Assembly: GCA_002362175.1 (NCBI GenBank)
Contig: DETU01000094.1
Span: forward strand, 47,936-67,480
Length of the DNA: 19,545 bases
Direction: 5' to 3'
DNA from: Ruminococcus sp. UBA3280
GTDB lineage: Bacteria; Bacillota; Clostridia; Oscillospirales; Ruminococcaceae
Below the pieces are notes generated by a model that saw only the letters and a program-made list of their open reading frames with translations, made no database searches and was not told where the DNA came from. The position numbers and the translations under genes are program-made. Shown here piece after piece: positions 1-7,175 of the stretch; position 1 is the first letter of the stretch, and each line of letters starts with the position of its first letter.

Positions 1-971
1 ATTATTTTTTTCTATGCAATTAAAAATAGGCTGTAATAATCTTTCAAATTTTTCAAGTGTATTCTTATCAGGCAGATATAGTTTCATAGAATGAATAGTC
101 TCAGCAGACATACTTGGAACTGCTGAATCTGTATTCATTCCCGCCAAGTCTTTTTCTCTGATAAAAAAATAAACATACTTTGCAACATTACAATATTTCA
201 TTTCGGTATAGAACATTGTATCAACTGACCAAAACGGTTTATTAATATACATTACATTATTCAATGAACCTTTTCGGGGTATTAATACAGACTCTCTGGT
301 GTATAATGCTTTTTCAACATATTGCATAATACCGCCTGAACCATAAAGTGGAATATCTCCATCATCTAACATTTTATGATTTTTTCCATACCTTACTGTT
401 AATAAATCGCTTAATGTGCCTTTTTTCCATTCAGTAGAAGGATTGGTAACAAAAATATTTTGATATATTGTTTTTGCCTGTATATCTAAATTATCATTTA
501 TCTTTTTTTTCAGTACAATTCTGTCTGTTATGATTTTGTATGTCCTAACGGTTTTTTGCTGTTTTTCAATATCAGGAAATTCAATTTCAATTTCTGATAT
601 TTTTGAAAATCTACAATATTCTCTTGCTGAACCTTGTCCTAAAAATTCGCAATATATTTTGAACCAGTTTTGTTTTATAATCAGTGCGAGAAATTCAGGA
701 ATAATGAGGTCAGTTCTATGAACATAAAAAATTTCATAAAGAGATGAGCAGATTGCTTTATCATATTTATCATTATAAGCAATTGAATTAAGTTCCATAC
801 GGGCAGGATTGAAAATAAAATCTCCACGATAAAACATATTATATAGTGATGTATCTGCTTCTTTCTGCTTTTTGAAACGCCACTGATTGGCAGATTTTCG
901 CTGTTATTATTTTTTTCACGTCGTTGAGTTATTAAATCACCAAGTTTATATTTAGTTAATGTATTATTCAT
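1..971 (-). pseudogene. hsdS: Type I restriction-modification specificity subunit, frameshifted and cut by window edge
   Basis: HsdS chooses the DNA target of a type I methylase/nuclease through two target-recognition domains joined by helical spacers. Reading leftward from ATG 971, the first frame gives a typical HsdS start (KLGDLITQRRE, then LPISGV) and soon leaves homology. From about position 880 a different frame is open to base 1 with clear HsdS content: EADTSLYNMFYRGDFIFNP, then LGQGSARE, ISEIEIEFPDIEKQQK (spacer), and a second recognition domain with DIPLYGSGG, SVLIPRKGSLNN and FWSVDTMFYTEM, ending in a second spacer. The residues normally found between GV and FKKQKEAD (roughly S-x-E-x-G) are missing at the junction. 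This fits a small out-of-frame deletion. A sequencing error or -1 frameshifting at the A run is possible. The start lies 5 bp after the PAS gene and has only a weak ribosome site. No hsdM or hsdR is visible. Confidence 0.85.
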
Positions 972-976
972 ATGTT

Positions 977-1351
977 TCAGTCCATATTGTAGCGTGGTGA
1001 TGTTTCGGTATTACGGCACTCATGTTTTTCGTAATATCCGATAAGTTTTCCGTTGTCGTCACGCAGTGCAATCATGTATACATCTTTGTTTTCCTTTTCG
1101 TTGTGGAATGTGAAAATCCTGTTGTTTTCCGCACTTTTTTCAAAACATTCAACAACTTTCTTTATCATAATATTTGATTTATCGTTGTGACATTCAAGCA
1201 GTGAACGTCCGACAAGTGAAGTACCGCCACGTTTTTTGTATCTTTCAACGGCGGAAGGATTCATGTAAATAACAGTATGATTTGTATCACATATAACAAC
1301 AGGCATATCGTCTGCATCTATCACGCTTTTGAAAAAGGCTGAAAGTTCCAT
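977..1351 (-). CDS. Single-domain PAS protein
   Basis: This 124-aa soluble protein is nearly all one PAS fold. An N-terminal helix (FFKSVIDADDMPVVI) leads to the strand/turn typical of PAS sensors (DTNHTVIYMNPSAVERY, about residues 22-38), then GRSLLECH near 48-55 and C-terminal strands (VYMIALRDDNGKLIGYYE). There is no output domain, transmembrane segment or signal peptide. The start follows the tgt stop by 11 bp, with AAGGGGGA as ribosome site, so it is co-transcribed with tgt. Short PAS proteins of this kind bind small ligands or act as interaction modules. Neither the ligand nor the partner can be read from the sequence. Whether it has anything to do with queuosine modification is unknown. 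Confidence 0.75.
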   Translation of the reverse strand: MELSAFFKSVIDADDMPVVICDTNHTVIYMNPSAVERYKKRGGTSLVGRSLLECHNDKSNIMIKKVVECFEKSAENNRIFTFHNEKENKDVYMIALRDDNGKLIGYYEKHECRNTETSPRYNMD

Positions 1352-1362
1352 ATAAGTCCCCC

Positions 1363-2493
1363 TTAGATTCTTGTTGCAAGCAGTTCGGAGTATTTGCCTC
1401 TGAACTGTTCAAACGTGTTGTTATCAATGGCTTCACGGATTTTTTCTGTAAGGGTATTATAAAAGTAAAGATTATGCTGAACGGCAAGTCTGCCTGCAAG
1501 CTGTTCGTTAGCTTTGAAAAGATGACGTATATAAGCTCTTGAAAAGTTACGGCACGTCGGACAGTCGCACTGCTCGTCAACTGGGCGTGGGTCGGTTTCG
1601 TAACACTTGTTACCAAGGTGCATTATACCGCTCCATGTGAAAACAGTGGCATGACGTGCGTTTCTGCTCGGCATAACACAATCGAACATATCAACACCCC
1701 TTGCAACTGCTTCAATGATGTTGGACGGAGTACCGACACCCATTAAGTAGCGTGGTTTGTTTACGGGCATATAAGGCTCTACAACGTCTATAATACGGTA
1801 CATTTCGGAAGTTTCCTCACCGACGGCAAGTCCGCCGATAGCATAGCCGTCAAGGTCAAGTTTTGCTATATCCTCCATATGTTTTATACGCAGGTCGTCA
1901 AAAGTAGAACCCTGATTTATTCCGAAAAGCATCTGATGTTTGTTTATTGTGTCGGGCAGACTGTTCAGGTGTGCCATTTCTTCTTTACAGCGGTAAAGCC
2001 AGCGTGTAGTACGTTCAATAGAGTTAAGCACATATTTGTATGGAGACGGGTTTTCTATGCACTCGTCAAAAGCCATAGCAATTGTAGAACCTAAATTGGA
2101 CTGTATCTGCATACTTTCTTCAGGTCCCATAAAAATTCTGTGACCGTCTATGTGCGACGCAAAATAAACGCCCTCTTCCTTTATCTTGCGGAGCTTTGCA
2201 AGTGAAAACACCTGAAAACCGCCTGAATCGGTAAGAATAGGCTTGTCCCAGTTCATGAACCTGTGCAGACCGCCCATCTGTTTTATAACTTTGTCAGTCG
2301 GACGTAAGTGCAGATGATATGTATTGCAGAGTTCTACCTGTGTTTTCAGTTCTTTGAGGTCAACCGACGATATACCGCCCTTTATAGCGGCAGCTGTACC
2401 GACGTTCATGAAGCAGGGTGTCTGAAAAGTGCCGTGGACGGTTTCAACCTGTCCGCGACGTGCTTTATTTTCGGTTTTAAGTAATTTAAACAT
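1363..2493 (-). CDS. tgt: tRNA-guanine(34) transglycosylase (queuine/preQ1 tRNA-ribosyltransferase)
   Basis: Tgt replaces guanine 34 in GUN-anticodon tRNAs (Asp, Asn, His, Tyr) with preQ1 during queuosine synthesis. The 376-aa length is normal for bacterial Tgt. Visible landmarks are the active-site aspartate in TDSGGFQVFSL (D89), the base-binding AFDEC (D143) and YAIGGLAVGE (G220-G221), the nucleophile in MFDCVMPSRNARHATVF (D271), and the zinc site C309-x-C311-x2-C314 with H340 (QHNLYFY), spaced as in the Zymomonas enzyme. It is the second gene of a minus-strand operon, 11 bp after the PUA/EVE-like gene and 11 bp before the PAS gene. No queA or preQ1 biosynthesis gene is present here. The fully canonical tRNA motifs argue against a DpdA-type DNA-modifying relative. 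Confidence 0.97.
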   Translation of the reverse strand: MFKLLKTENKARRGQVETVHGTFQTPCFMNVGTAAAIKGGISSVDLKELKTQVELCNTYHLHLRPTDKVIKQMGGLHRFMNWDKPILTDSGGFQVFSLAKLRKIKEEGVYFASHIDGHRIFMGPEESMQIQSNLGSTIAMAFDECIENPSPYKYVLNSIERTTRWLYRCKEEMAHLNSLPDTINKHQMLFGINQGSTFDDLRIKHMEDIAKLDLDGYAIGGLAVGEETSEMYRIIDVVEPYMPVNKPRYLMGVGTPSNIIEAVARGVDMFDCVMPSRNARHATVFTWSGIMHLGNKCYETDPRPVDEQCDCPTCRNFSRAYIRHLFKANEQLAGRLAVQHNLYFYNTLTEKIREAIDNNTFEQFRGKYSELLATRI

Positions 2494-2504
2494 TATTTTC
2501 TCCT

Positions 2505-3131
2505 TTATATTTTATCGGGATATCTGTAAAGCCAGTTATCGTCGTGATAGTTATTTATATTGTTCATAAGTCTGCTGATATATTCTTTATCTTCGGGTTT
2601 CGGATAACGTACGTGAGCCTCTCCGAAATTAAAACTTTTTGGGATTTTCCATTCCAGTCTCCGTCTTTTACCATCTGGAAGAAGAACACAATCCGTTGTC
2701 CATGCAAGTATATTGAAATCATATTCAATGTTATCAAAAGACTGATATTCACGGAATACAACAGCTTTCTTATACCAACCTACAACAGATATGGCATTTT
2801 TTTCACTTGGATTAGGTGCAAACCACACAACAAGCACATCATCCGCCATGACTTCATTTTTAAGCTCTTTGCAGCCAATGATATTTTCAATGTGAATCTG
2901 ATTGGCTTCTTTACCATTTGTTGATTTTGTTTCAACAAATCCGAAACAGGCTTCATTGCCATGCAAATTTTGTATCTTGAAATTATACTCTTCACCAGCA
3001 TGACCTGTCCGCATTGTATAAGCGTTTTTGCTGTATGGTATATCTTTTTTATATCCTTTACCGTTGTCTATTCCCTTATACCAGTTCATGTAGCTTATCT
3101 TGCAGAAGAGTATCTTTTCCCAGTTCCACAT
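2505..3131 (-). CDS. Uncharacterised PUA/EVE-like domain protein
   Basis: The start is the second of two in-frame ATGs. AAAGGAG lies 7 nt before ATG 3131 but only about 1 nt before ATG 3137, so the product is 208 aa. There is no signal peptide or membrane segment. The N-terminus (ILFCKISYMNWYKGI) and a glycine-containing AGEEYNF motif resemble the N-terminal part of hypothetical proteins sometimes joined to HNH or DUF3883-type domains. The centre reads like a small beta-barrel of the PUA/EVE type (CFGFVETKS, QIHIENIIG, DDVLVVWFAPNPS, ISVVGWYKKAVVFREYQ, about residues 63-132), a fold that can bind modified bases. This assignment is from motif memory, not a search. The C-terminal 60 residues are basic and aromatic with no nuclease motif. 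It leads the tgt operon. No convincing minus-strand promoter is seen upstream, where the region overlaps the divergent lysine-riboswitch promoter. Confidence 0.6.
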   Translation of the reverse strand: MWNWEKILFCKISYMNWYKGIDNGKGYKKDIPYSKNAYTMRTGHAGEEYNFKIQNLHGNEACFGFVETKSTNGKEANQIHIENIIGCKELKNEVMADDVLVVWFAPNPSEKNAISVVGWYKKAVVFREYQSFDNIEYDFNILAWTTDCVLLPDGKRRRLEWKIPKSFNFGEAHVRYPKPEDKEYISRLMNNINNYHDDNWLYRYPDKI

Positions 3132-3164
3132 ATTCATTCTCCTTTAAAAAATTTTCAAAATCAC

Positions 3165-3193
3165 TTGACATAATAAAACTAAAGTGATATTAT
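3165..3193 (+). promoter_or_regulatory. Sigma-A promoter of the lysine-riboswitch operon
   Basis: The -35 TTGACA (3165-3170) and -10 TATTAT (3188-3193) are separated by exactly 17 bp. Transcription should start near 3200, a few bases before the first strand of the riboswitch aptamer. Confidence 0.85.
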
Positions 3194-3201
3194 TATAGAC
3201 A

Positions 3202-3363
3202 AGGTAGAGGTGCGGTTAAAAATAGTACCTGAATATCGGATAACCGGTCCTTTGATATTCAGCGAAAGGTGCGACCGCCGAAGGACTGTTTTTGGTAAAT
3301 TCAGTTCTGGTCACTGGCTTAACAGGCTTTTGACTGTCATCATACAATGATGGAGGGCTATCT
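3202..3363 (+). promoter_or_regulatory. Lysine riboswitch (L-box) aptamer
   Basis: The conserved L-box landmarks occur in the right order: AGGTAGAGGTGCGG (3202-3215), AGTA, GCGAAAGGTGCGACCGCCGA (3262-3281), CTGG, TGTCA and TGGAGGGCTATC (3351-3362). P1 can form between AGGTAG (3202-3207) and CTATCT (3358-3363). P5 is the hairpin CATCAT-aca-ATGATG. A terminator follows about 45 nt later, just ahead of asd. By analogy with the Bacillus lysC leader, lysine binding should favour termination and switch off asd, the GNAT gene and dapA. Confidence 0.95.
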
Positions 3364-3409
3364 GCATATAAATTTCTGTATGCCGGTATTTCTATTATAA
3401 CGTATGGTG

Positions 3410-3440
3410 AACCTGTTTGCAACAGGTTTTTATTATTTTT
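3410..3440 (+). terminator. Riboswitch-controlled intrinsic terminator
   Basis: The stem AACCTGTT (3410-3417) pairs with AACAGGTT (3421-3428) across the loop TGC, followed by a T-rich run to 3440. It sits between the lysine aptamer and the asd ribosome site, so it is the expression platform rather than the end of a gene. Confidence 0.88.
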
Positions 3441-3467
3441 GTAAAAATTTACAAGGAGATGTTTTTT

Positions 3468-4547
3468 ATGAAACAGTATAACGTAGGTATCATCGGTGCA
3501 ACGGGTATGGTAGGACAGCGTTTTGCTACTCTGCTTGAAAACCACCCGTGGTTTAATGTAAAGGTTCTTGCCGCTTCACCGAGAAGTGCGGGAAAGACAT
3601 ATGAGGAAGTAGCAGGAAATCGCTGGAAAATGGCAGTACCAATGCCTGAATCCATGAAGAATATGGTGCTTCTTGACGCAACATCAGACATCGAAAAAAT
3701 CGCAGGAATGGTAGACTTCTGTTTCTGTGCGGTTGATATGAAGAAAGATGAAATCAAAGCTCTTGAAGAAGCTTATGCAAAGGCAGAGTGTCCGATAGTT
3801 TCAAACAACTCTGCACACAGATTTACTCCCGACGTTCCTATGGTTGTGCCTGAAATCAATCCCGACCACATTGAAATCATAAAGGCACAGAGAGAACGTC
3901 TCGGTACTAAGAGGGGCTTTATTGCAGTAAAGTCAAACTGTTCAATTCAGAGTTATGTACCTGCACTTCATCCGCTCAGAAAGTTTGGTCTTAAAAATGT
4001 ACTTGCTTGTACTTATCAGGCAATTTCGGGAGCAGGCAAAAACTTTGAGACATGGCCTGAAATGGTTGACAACCTCATTCCCTACATTGGTGGAGAAGAA
4101 GAAAAATCAGAACAGGAACCACTCAAAGTATGGGGTACTATTGAAGGCAACGAAATTGTAAAGGCTTCCACACCTGCAATCACAACACAGTGCCTCCGTG
4201 TACCTGTTTCAGACGGTCATACAGCTGCTGTATTTGTAAGCTTTGAACAGAAACCCACTAAGGAAGAAATTCTTAATCTCTGGGCAGATTTCAAAGGAGT
4301 ACCGCAGGAACTTGAATTGCCGTCAGCACCAAAGCAGTTCATTCACTATTTCGAGGACGATAACAGACCGCAGGCTAAACTTGACAGAAATCTTGAAAAC
4401 GGTATGGCGGTTTCAACAGGTCGTCTCCGTGAAGATACACAGTATGATTATAAGTTTGTATGTCTTTCACATAATACATTGAGAGGTGCAGCAGGAGGTG
4501 GTGTTCTTCTCGCTGAACTTCTTGCAGCAAAGGGTTATTTTGACTGA
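3468..4547 (+). CDS. asd: Aspartate-semialdehyde dehydrogenase
   Basis: This enzyme reduces aspartyl phosphate to L-aspartate 4-semialdehyde with NADPH, at the branch point to lysine/DAP, threonine and methionine. The start chosen is ATG 3468, 9 nt after AAGGAG. An upstream in-frame start would lie inside the riboswitch terminator. The product is 359 aa. Motifs: NADP-binding GIIGATGMVGQRF (8-19), catalytic cysteine in KSNCSIQSY (C158), and active-site histidine in RVPVSDGHTAAV (H251). The length and the SNCSIQSYVPALHPL and AISGAGKNFETWPEM stretches match the longer archaeal/fungal-type branch of the family rather than the E. coli type. Its TGA stop shares one base with the ATG of the following GNAT gene, suggesting translational coupling. 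Control is by the lysine riboswitch upstream. Confidence 0.97.
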   Translation: MKQYNVGIIGATGMVGQRFATLLENHPWFNVKVLAASPRSAGKTYEEVAGNRWKMAVPMPESMKNMVLLDATSDIEKIAGMVDFCFCAVDMKKDEIKALEEAYAKAECPIVSNNSAHRFTPDVPMVVPEINPDHIEIIKAQRERLGTKRGFIAVKSNCSIQSYVPALHPLRKFGLKNVLACTYQAISGAGKNFETWPEMVDNLIPYIGGEEEKSEQEPLKVWGTIEGNEIVKASTPAITTQCLRVPVSDGHTAAVFVSFEQKPTKEEILNLWADFKGVPQELELPSAPKQFIHYFEDDNRPQAKLDRNLENGMAVSTGRLREDTQYDYKFVCLSHNTLRGAAGGGVLLAELLAAKGYFD

Positions 4548-5002
4548 TGAACGTTGATATAAAATCTACTTCACTTTGTGAAACTGATACAGCATACTCA
4601 CTTACAAAAGAACTTATGGAATACCATAACGCACTTGATATATTTACAATGACACCACAATGTTTCAGAGAACTCATTGAAACAGGTGCGTTAATGAGTT
4701 TCATTGCATATATTGACAATGAACCCGTAGGTGTAATGAATACGTTCTATAAGTATACTACTTTTTCGGGCAGAAAAATTCTTTATATTGAGGACTTGTA
4801 TGCACGTAAGGAGTACAGAGGTTGCGGAATCGGTGGAAAGTTTCTTGAAAAGGCAAAGGAAATTGCCGTTGCCGAAGATTGTGAACAGATAGAGCTGAAG
4901 TGTGCCGTATGGAACAGCAGTTCAGTCGGATTTTACGAATCTCACGGAATGAAGCAGGAAAAGGAATGGAATGTTTATACATTGAATAAATCATCTTTCT
5001 GA
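4547..5002 (+). CDS. GNAT-family N-acetyltransferase, diamine (SSAT)-like
   Basis: The 151-aa protein is one GNAT domain that would transfer acetyl from acetyl-CoA to an amine. Features: N-terminal helix LTKELMEYHNAL, central strand YIDNEPVGVMNTFY, the segment KILYIEDLYARKEYRGCGIGGKF (residues 78-99; pyrophosphate-binding loop RGCGIG at 91-96), and the C-terminal WNSSSVGFYESHGM (122-135). The ordering and the IEDLY, WN-S-FY motifs closely resemble spermidine/spermine and thialysine N-acetyltransferases. The start codon overlaps the asd stop (TGATG) without its own strong ribosome site. dapA begins 16 bp downstream, so the gene sits within a lysine-riboswitch operon. Its substrate is not established. 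A polyamine, lysine or a lysine analogue is plausible. Confidence 0.9.
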   Translation: MNVDIKSTSLCETDTAYSLTKELMEYHNALDIFTMTPQCFRELIETGALMSFIAYIDNEPVGVMNTFYKYTTFSGRKILYIEDLYARKEYRGCGIGGKFLEKAKEIAVAEDCEQIELKCAVWNSSSVGFYESHGMKQEKEWNVYTLNKSSF

Positions 5003-5018
5003 AAGGAGAGTTTTTATA

Positions 5019-5909
5019 ATGAAAAACACAATTTTTACAGGTGCTGGTATTGCTATTATCACACCTTTCAATAAGGACGGTTCTGTTAATTATGACCGTC
5101 TCGGCGAAATGATTGAATATCAGATTGAAAACGGTACAGACGCAATTATTATCTGTGGTACTACAGGTGAATCCTCTACAATGACAGATGAGGAACATCT
5201 TGAATGTATCCGTTATGCAGTTGAAAAGACGGCTAAGAGAGTACCTGTAATTGCAGGTACAGGAAGTAATGACACAAAGTATGCCATTGAACTTTCAAAA
5301 GAGGCTGAATCAGTAGGTGCGGACGCTTTACTGCTTGTTACCCCTTACTACAACAAGACCACACAGAAAGGTCTTGTCATGCATTTCAATGCTATTGCCG
5401 ACGCTGTTAATATTCCGATTGTTCTCTACAACATTCCGGGCAGAACAGGCATGGGTTTTGATGTAAGTACAGTAAAGGAACTTGCAAAACATAAGAATAT
5501 TGTTGCAATAAAGGAAGCAAGCGGAAACATCAGCTACTGTGCAAAGCTTATTGCCGAGTGCGGTGATGTTATCGACGTTTACAGCGGTAACGACGATATG
5601 GTAGTACCGCTTATGTCACTTGGCGGAAAGGGTGTTATTTCCGTAGCCTCACACATTATTCCTAAACAGATGCACGATATGGTGCAGTATTGTCTTGACA
5701 ATAACTTTGCAGAGGCAACAAAACTCCAGCTTGAATATCTTGACCTTATAAACGCTCTCTTTATTGAAGTAAATCCGATTCCCGTAAAGGAAGCCGTAAA
5801 CATGACAGGCGTTGACGTTGGTTCATGCCGTATGCCTTTGTGCGATATGTCCGACGAACACAAGGAAATTTTAAGGTCAAAGCTTGAAAAGCACGGACTT
5901 ATCAAATAA
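5019..5909 (+). CDS. dapA: 4-hydroxy-tetrahydrodipicolinate synthase
   Basis: DapA condenses pyruvate with aspartate semialdehyde, the committed step to DAP and lysine. The 296-aa TIM-barrel protein shows the Schiff-base lysine in VAIKEASGN (K165), the catalytic tyrosine in LYNIPGRTG (Y137), the GTTGE motif (T48, T49), Y111 in TPYYNK and R142. All are offset by four from E. coli numbering. GAAAGGAGAG lies about 8 nt before the ATG. It is the last gene of the riboswitch-led operon. Its substrate comes from asd two genes upstream, and its product is reduced by dapB encoded at 7675. No ordinary U-run terminator follows. An 11-bp inverted repeat with a long loop lies 24 bp after the stop. Confidence 0.97.
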   Translation: MKNTIFTGAGIAIITPFNKDGSVNYDRLGEMIEYQIENGTDAIIICGTTGESSTMTDEEHLECIRYAVEKTAKRVPVIAGTGSNDTKYAIELSKEAESVGADALLLVTPYYNKTTQKGLVMHFNAIADAVNIPIVLYNIPGRTGMGFDVSTVKELAKHKNIVAIKEASGNISYCAKLIAECGDVIDVYSGNDDMVVPLMSLGGKGVISVASHIIPKQMHDMVQYCLDNNFAEATKLQLEYLDLINALFIEVNPIPVKEAVNMTGVDVGSCRMPLCDMSDEHKEILRSKLEKHGLIK

Positions 5910-5933
5910 TTTTCTGTCGGTTAAAGAAATATT

Positions 5934-5998
5934 GTGGAGTGGACTGACAGCATTGATAAATTCAGACTTTTAATAAAATTTGCTTTTGTCCACTCCAC
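5934..5998. repeat. Long-loop inverted repeat between dapA and the capA-like gene
   Basis: GTGGAGTGGAC (5934-5944) and GTCCACTCCAC (5988-5998) are perfect 11-bp inverted arms around 43 nt. Inner AGCA/TGCT can extend the helix. No T run follows on either strand, so it is not a standard terminator. It could be an RNA-processing or stability hairpin, or an unrecognised small repeat. Confidence 0.7.
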
Positions 5999-6013
5999 TA
6001 TAAAAATTATATC

Positions 6014-6042
6014 TTGATTTTTGAAAACCCTTGTGATATAAT
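6014..6042 (+). promoter_or_regulatory. Sigma-A promoter for the capA-like/dapB operon
   Basis: TTGATT (6014-6019) and TATAAT (6037-6042) are 17 bp apart, giving a start near 6049 and a leader of about 30 nt. It gives the dapB segment a lysine-riboswitch-independent promoter. Confidence 0.75.
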
Positions 6043-6081
6043 TATTTATGTAATAATTTATATATTTTTTGGGTGATTTTT

Positions 6082-7152
6082 TTGAATAATTTTTCTAAAC
6101 TAATTTTACTTATATCTTCGGCTGTTCTTTTTTTCAGCTGTGAGGACAAAAATGAAGATGACGAAAATGAGTTAGCTTTTCCGGGCAGACCGTCTATACA
6201 TCTGACAGCAAGGGAAATAGAACCATATAATCCCGTTACCGAAATAAAACTTTCATTTATAGGCGACTGTACTCTTGCCACTCAACTCGGCGATAATTAT
6301 GTTGGTAGTTTCAATTGGTATGCTGAAAACTATGAAAAGGAATATTTTTTTGAAAAAGTTTATCCGTATACCAGTAATGATGATTTTACAATTGCCAACT
6401 GTGAAAATGTTTTTACTGATTATGCACTCCCTGAGACATATAAGGGGTATTATCCGGCTTTTTGGTTTCGGTCACCAAGTCGGAATGCTGAAATATTTTC
6501 CGCAGGAGATGTTGAGGTTGTAACGGTTGCAAATAATCATACTTTTGATTATAATGAAGAAGGCATGAATGATACAATCAAAGCGATTGAATCGGTAGAA
6601 GGACTTGAATGGGGCGGAACGGATAAAGATGTTATTCTTGAAAAAGATGATGTGAAAATTGGTCTTATATGCGACACAATGTGGGGCGACTGGGAAGTAG
6701 ATAAAATAATTGATAGAATCCACAGGCTTGAAAAATCAACGGATATACAGGTAGTTTATTTTCATGGCGGTGAAGAAGCTTATCACACTGAAGAATACTG
6801 GAAAGTACAGGCTTGTCATGAACTTGCTAAAGCCGGTGCAGACCTTATTGTAGGAGCTCACCCTCATGTATTACAGCCGTTTGAAACATACAGGGGTGTA
6901 CACATAGTTTATTCAATAGGAAATTTTTGTTTTGGCGGTAATACCTATCCGGAAAACAGAACTGTTGTTTATCAGGAAACTTTTTCATTTGACAGGGATT
7001 CAAAAAAAATTGTAGGCAGAGAAGAAAATATTATCCCTTTTTATGTGTTTACAGGTGATACAAATAATTTTCAGCCTGCACCTGTTGATGATGAATTTAT
7101 TTCAAAACAAGTGACTGATTTCATGTACAGAAAATCCAACTCGCTTTTTTAA
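6082..7152 (+). CDS. CapA-family (PGA_cap) metallophosphatase-like lipoprotein
   Basis: The likely start is TTG 6082, preceded by GGGTGAT, which matches the 3' part of the anti-Shine-Dalgarno. A GTG at 6073 lies inside that site. The product is 356 aa. It starts with a lipoprotein signal (LILLISSAVLFFSC, cysteine 20) and an acidic linker, so it should be anchored outside the membrane. The CapA domain follows with its metal-site motifs: LSFIGDCTL (GD 61-62), ANCEN (106-109), ANNHTFDY (150-157), YFHGGEE (227-233), GAHPHV (258-263) and YSIGNF (277-282). CapA proteins are linked to poly-gamma-glutamate handling. Many clostridial homologues have no known capsule role. No capB, capC or pgs genes are adjacent. 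It leads an operon with dapB, and a cell-wall role would be inference. Confidence 0.88.
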   Translation: MNNFSKLILLISSAVLFFSCEDKNEDDENELAFPGRPSIHLTAREIEPYNPVTEIKLSFIGDCTLATQLGDNYVGSFNWYAENYEKEYFFEKVYPYTSNDDFTIANCENVFTDYALPETYKGYYPAFWFRSPSRNAEIFSAGDVEVVTVANNHTFDYNEEGMNDTIKAIESVEGLEWGGTDKDVILEKDDVKIGLICDTMWGDWEVDKIIDRIHRLEKSTDIQVVYFHGGEEAYHTEEYWKVQACHELAKAGADLIVGAHPHVLQPFETYRGVHIVYSIGNFCFGGNTYPENRTVVYQETFSFDRDSKKIVGREENIIPFYVFTGDTNNFQPAPVDDEFISKQVTDFMYRKSNSLF

Positions 7153-7175
7153 ACGTAAATTTATGAGGTGGGCAA

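Noticed and set aside
681..971. A 96-residue minus-strand protein read straight from ATG 971
   Set aside because: Only its first 33 or so residues are HsdS-like. The rest is the wrong frame after the junction, so it is treated as part of the frameshifted hsdS.
1363..2493. Possible DpdA-type DNA 7-deazaguanine transglycosylase
   Set aside because: All tRNA-Tgt signatures (D89, D271, zinc C309/C311/C314/H340) and the length are canonical, and no dpd genes are present.
3417..3467. Longer asd start upstream of 3468
   Set aside because: It would begin inside the riboswitch terminator. The good ribosome site serves ATG 3468.
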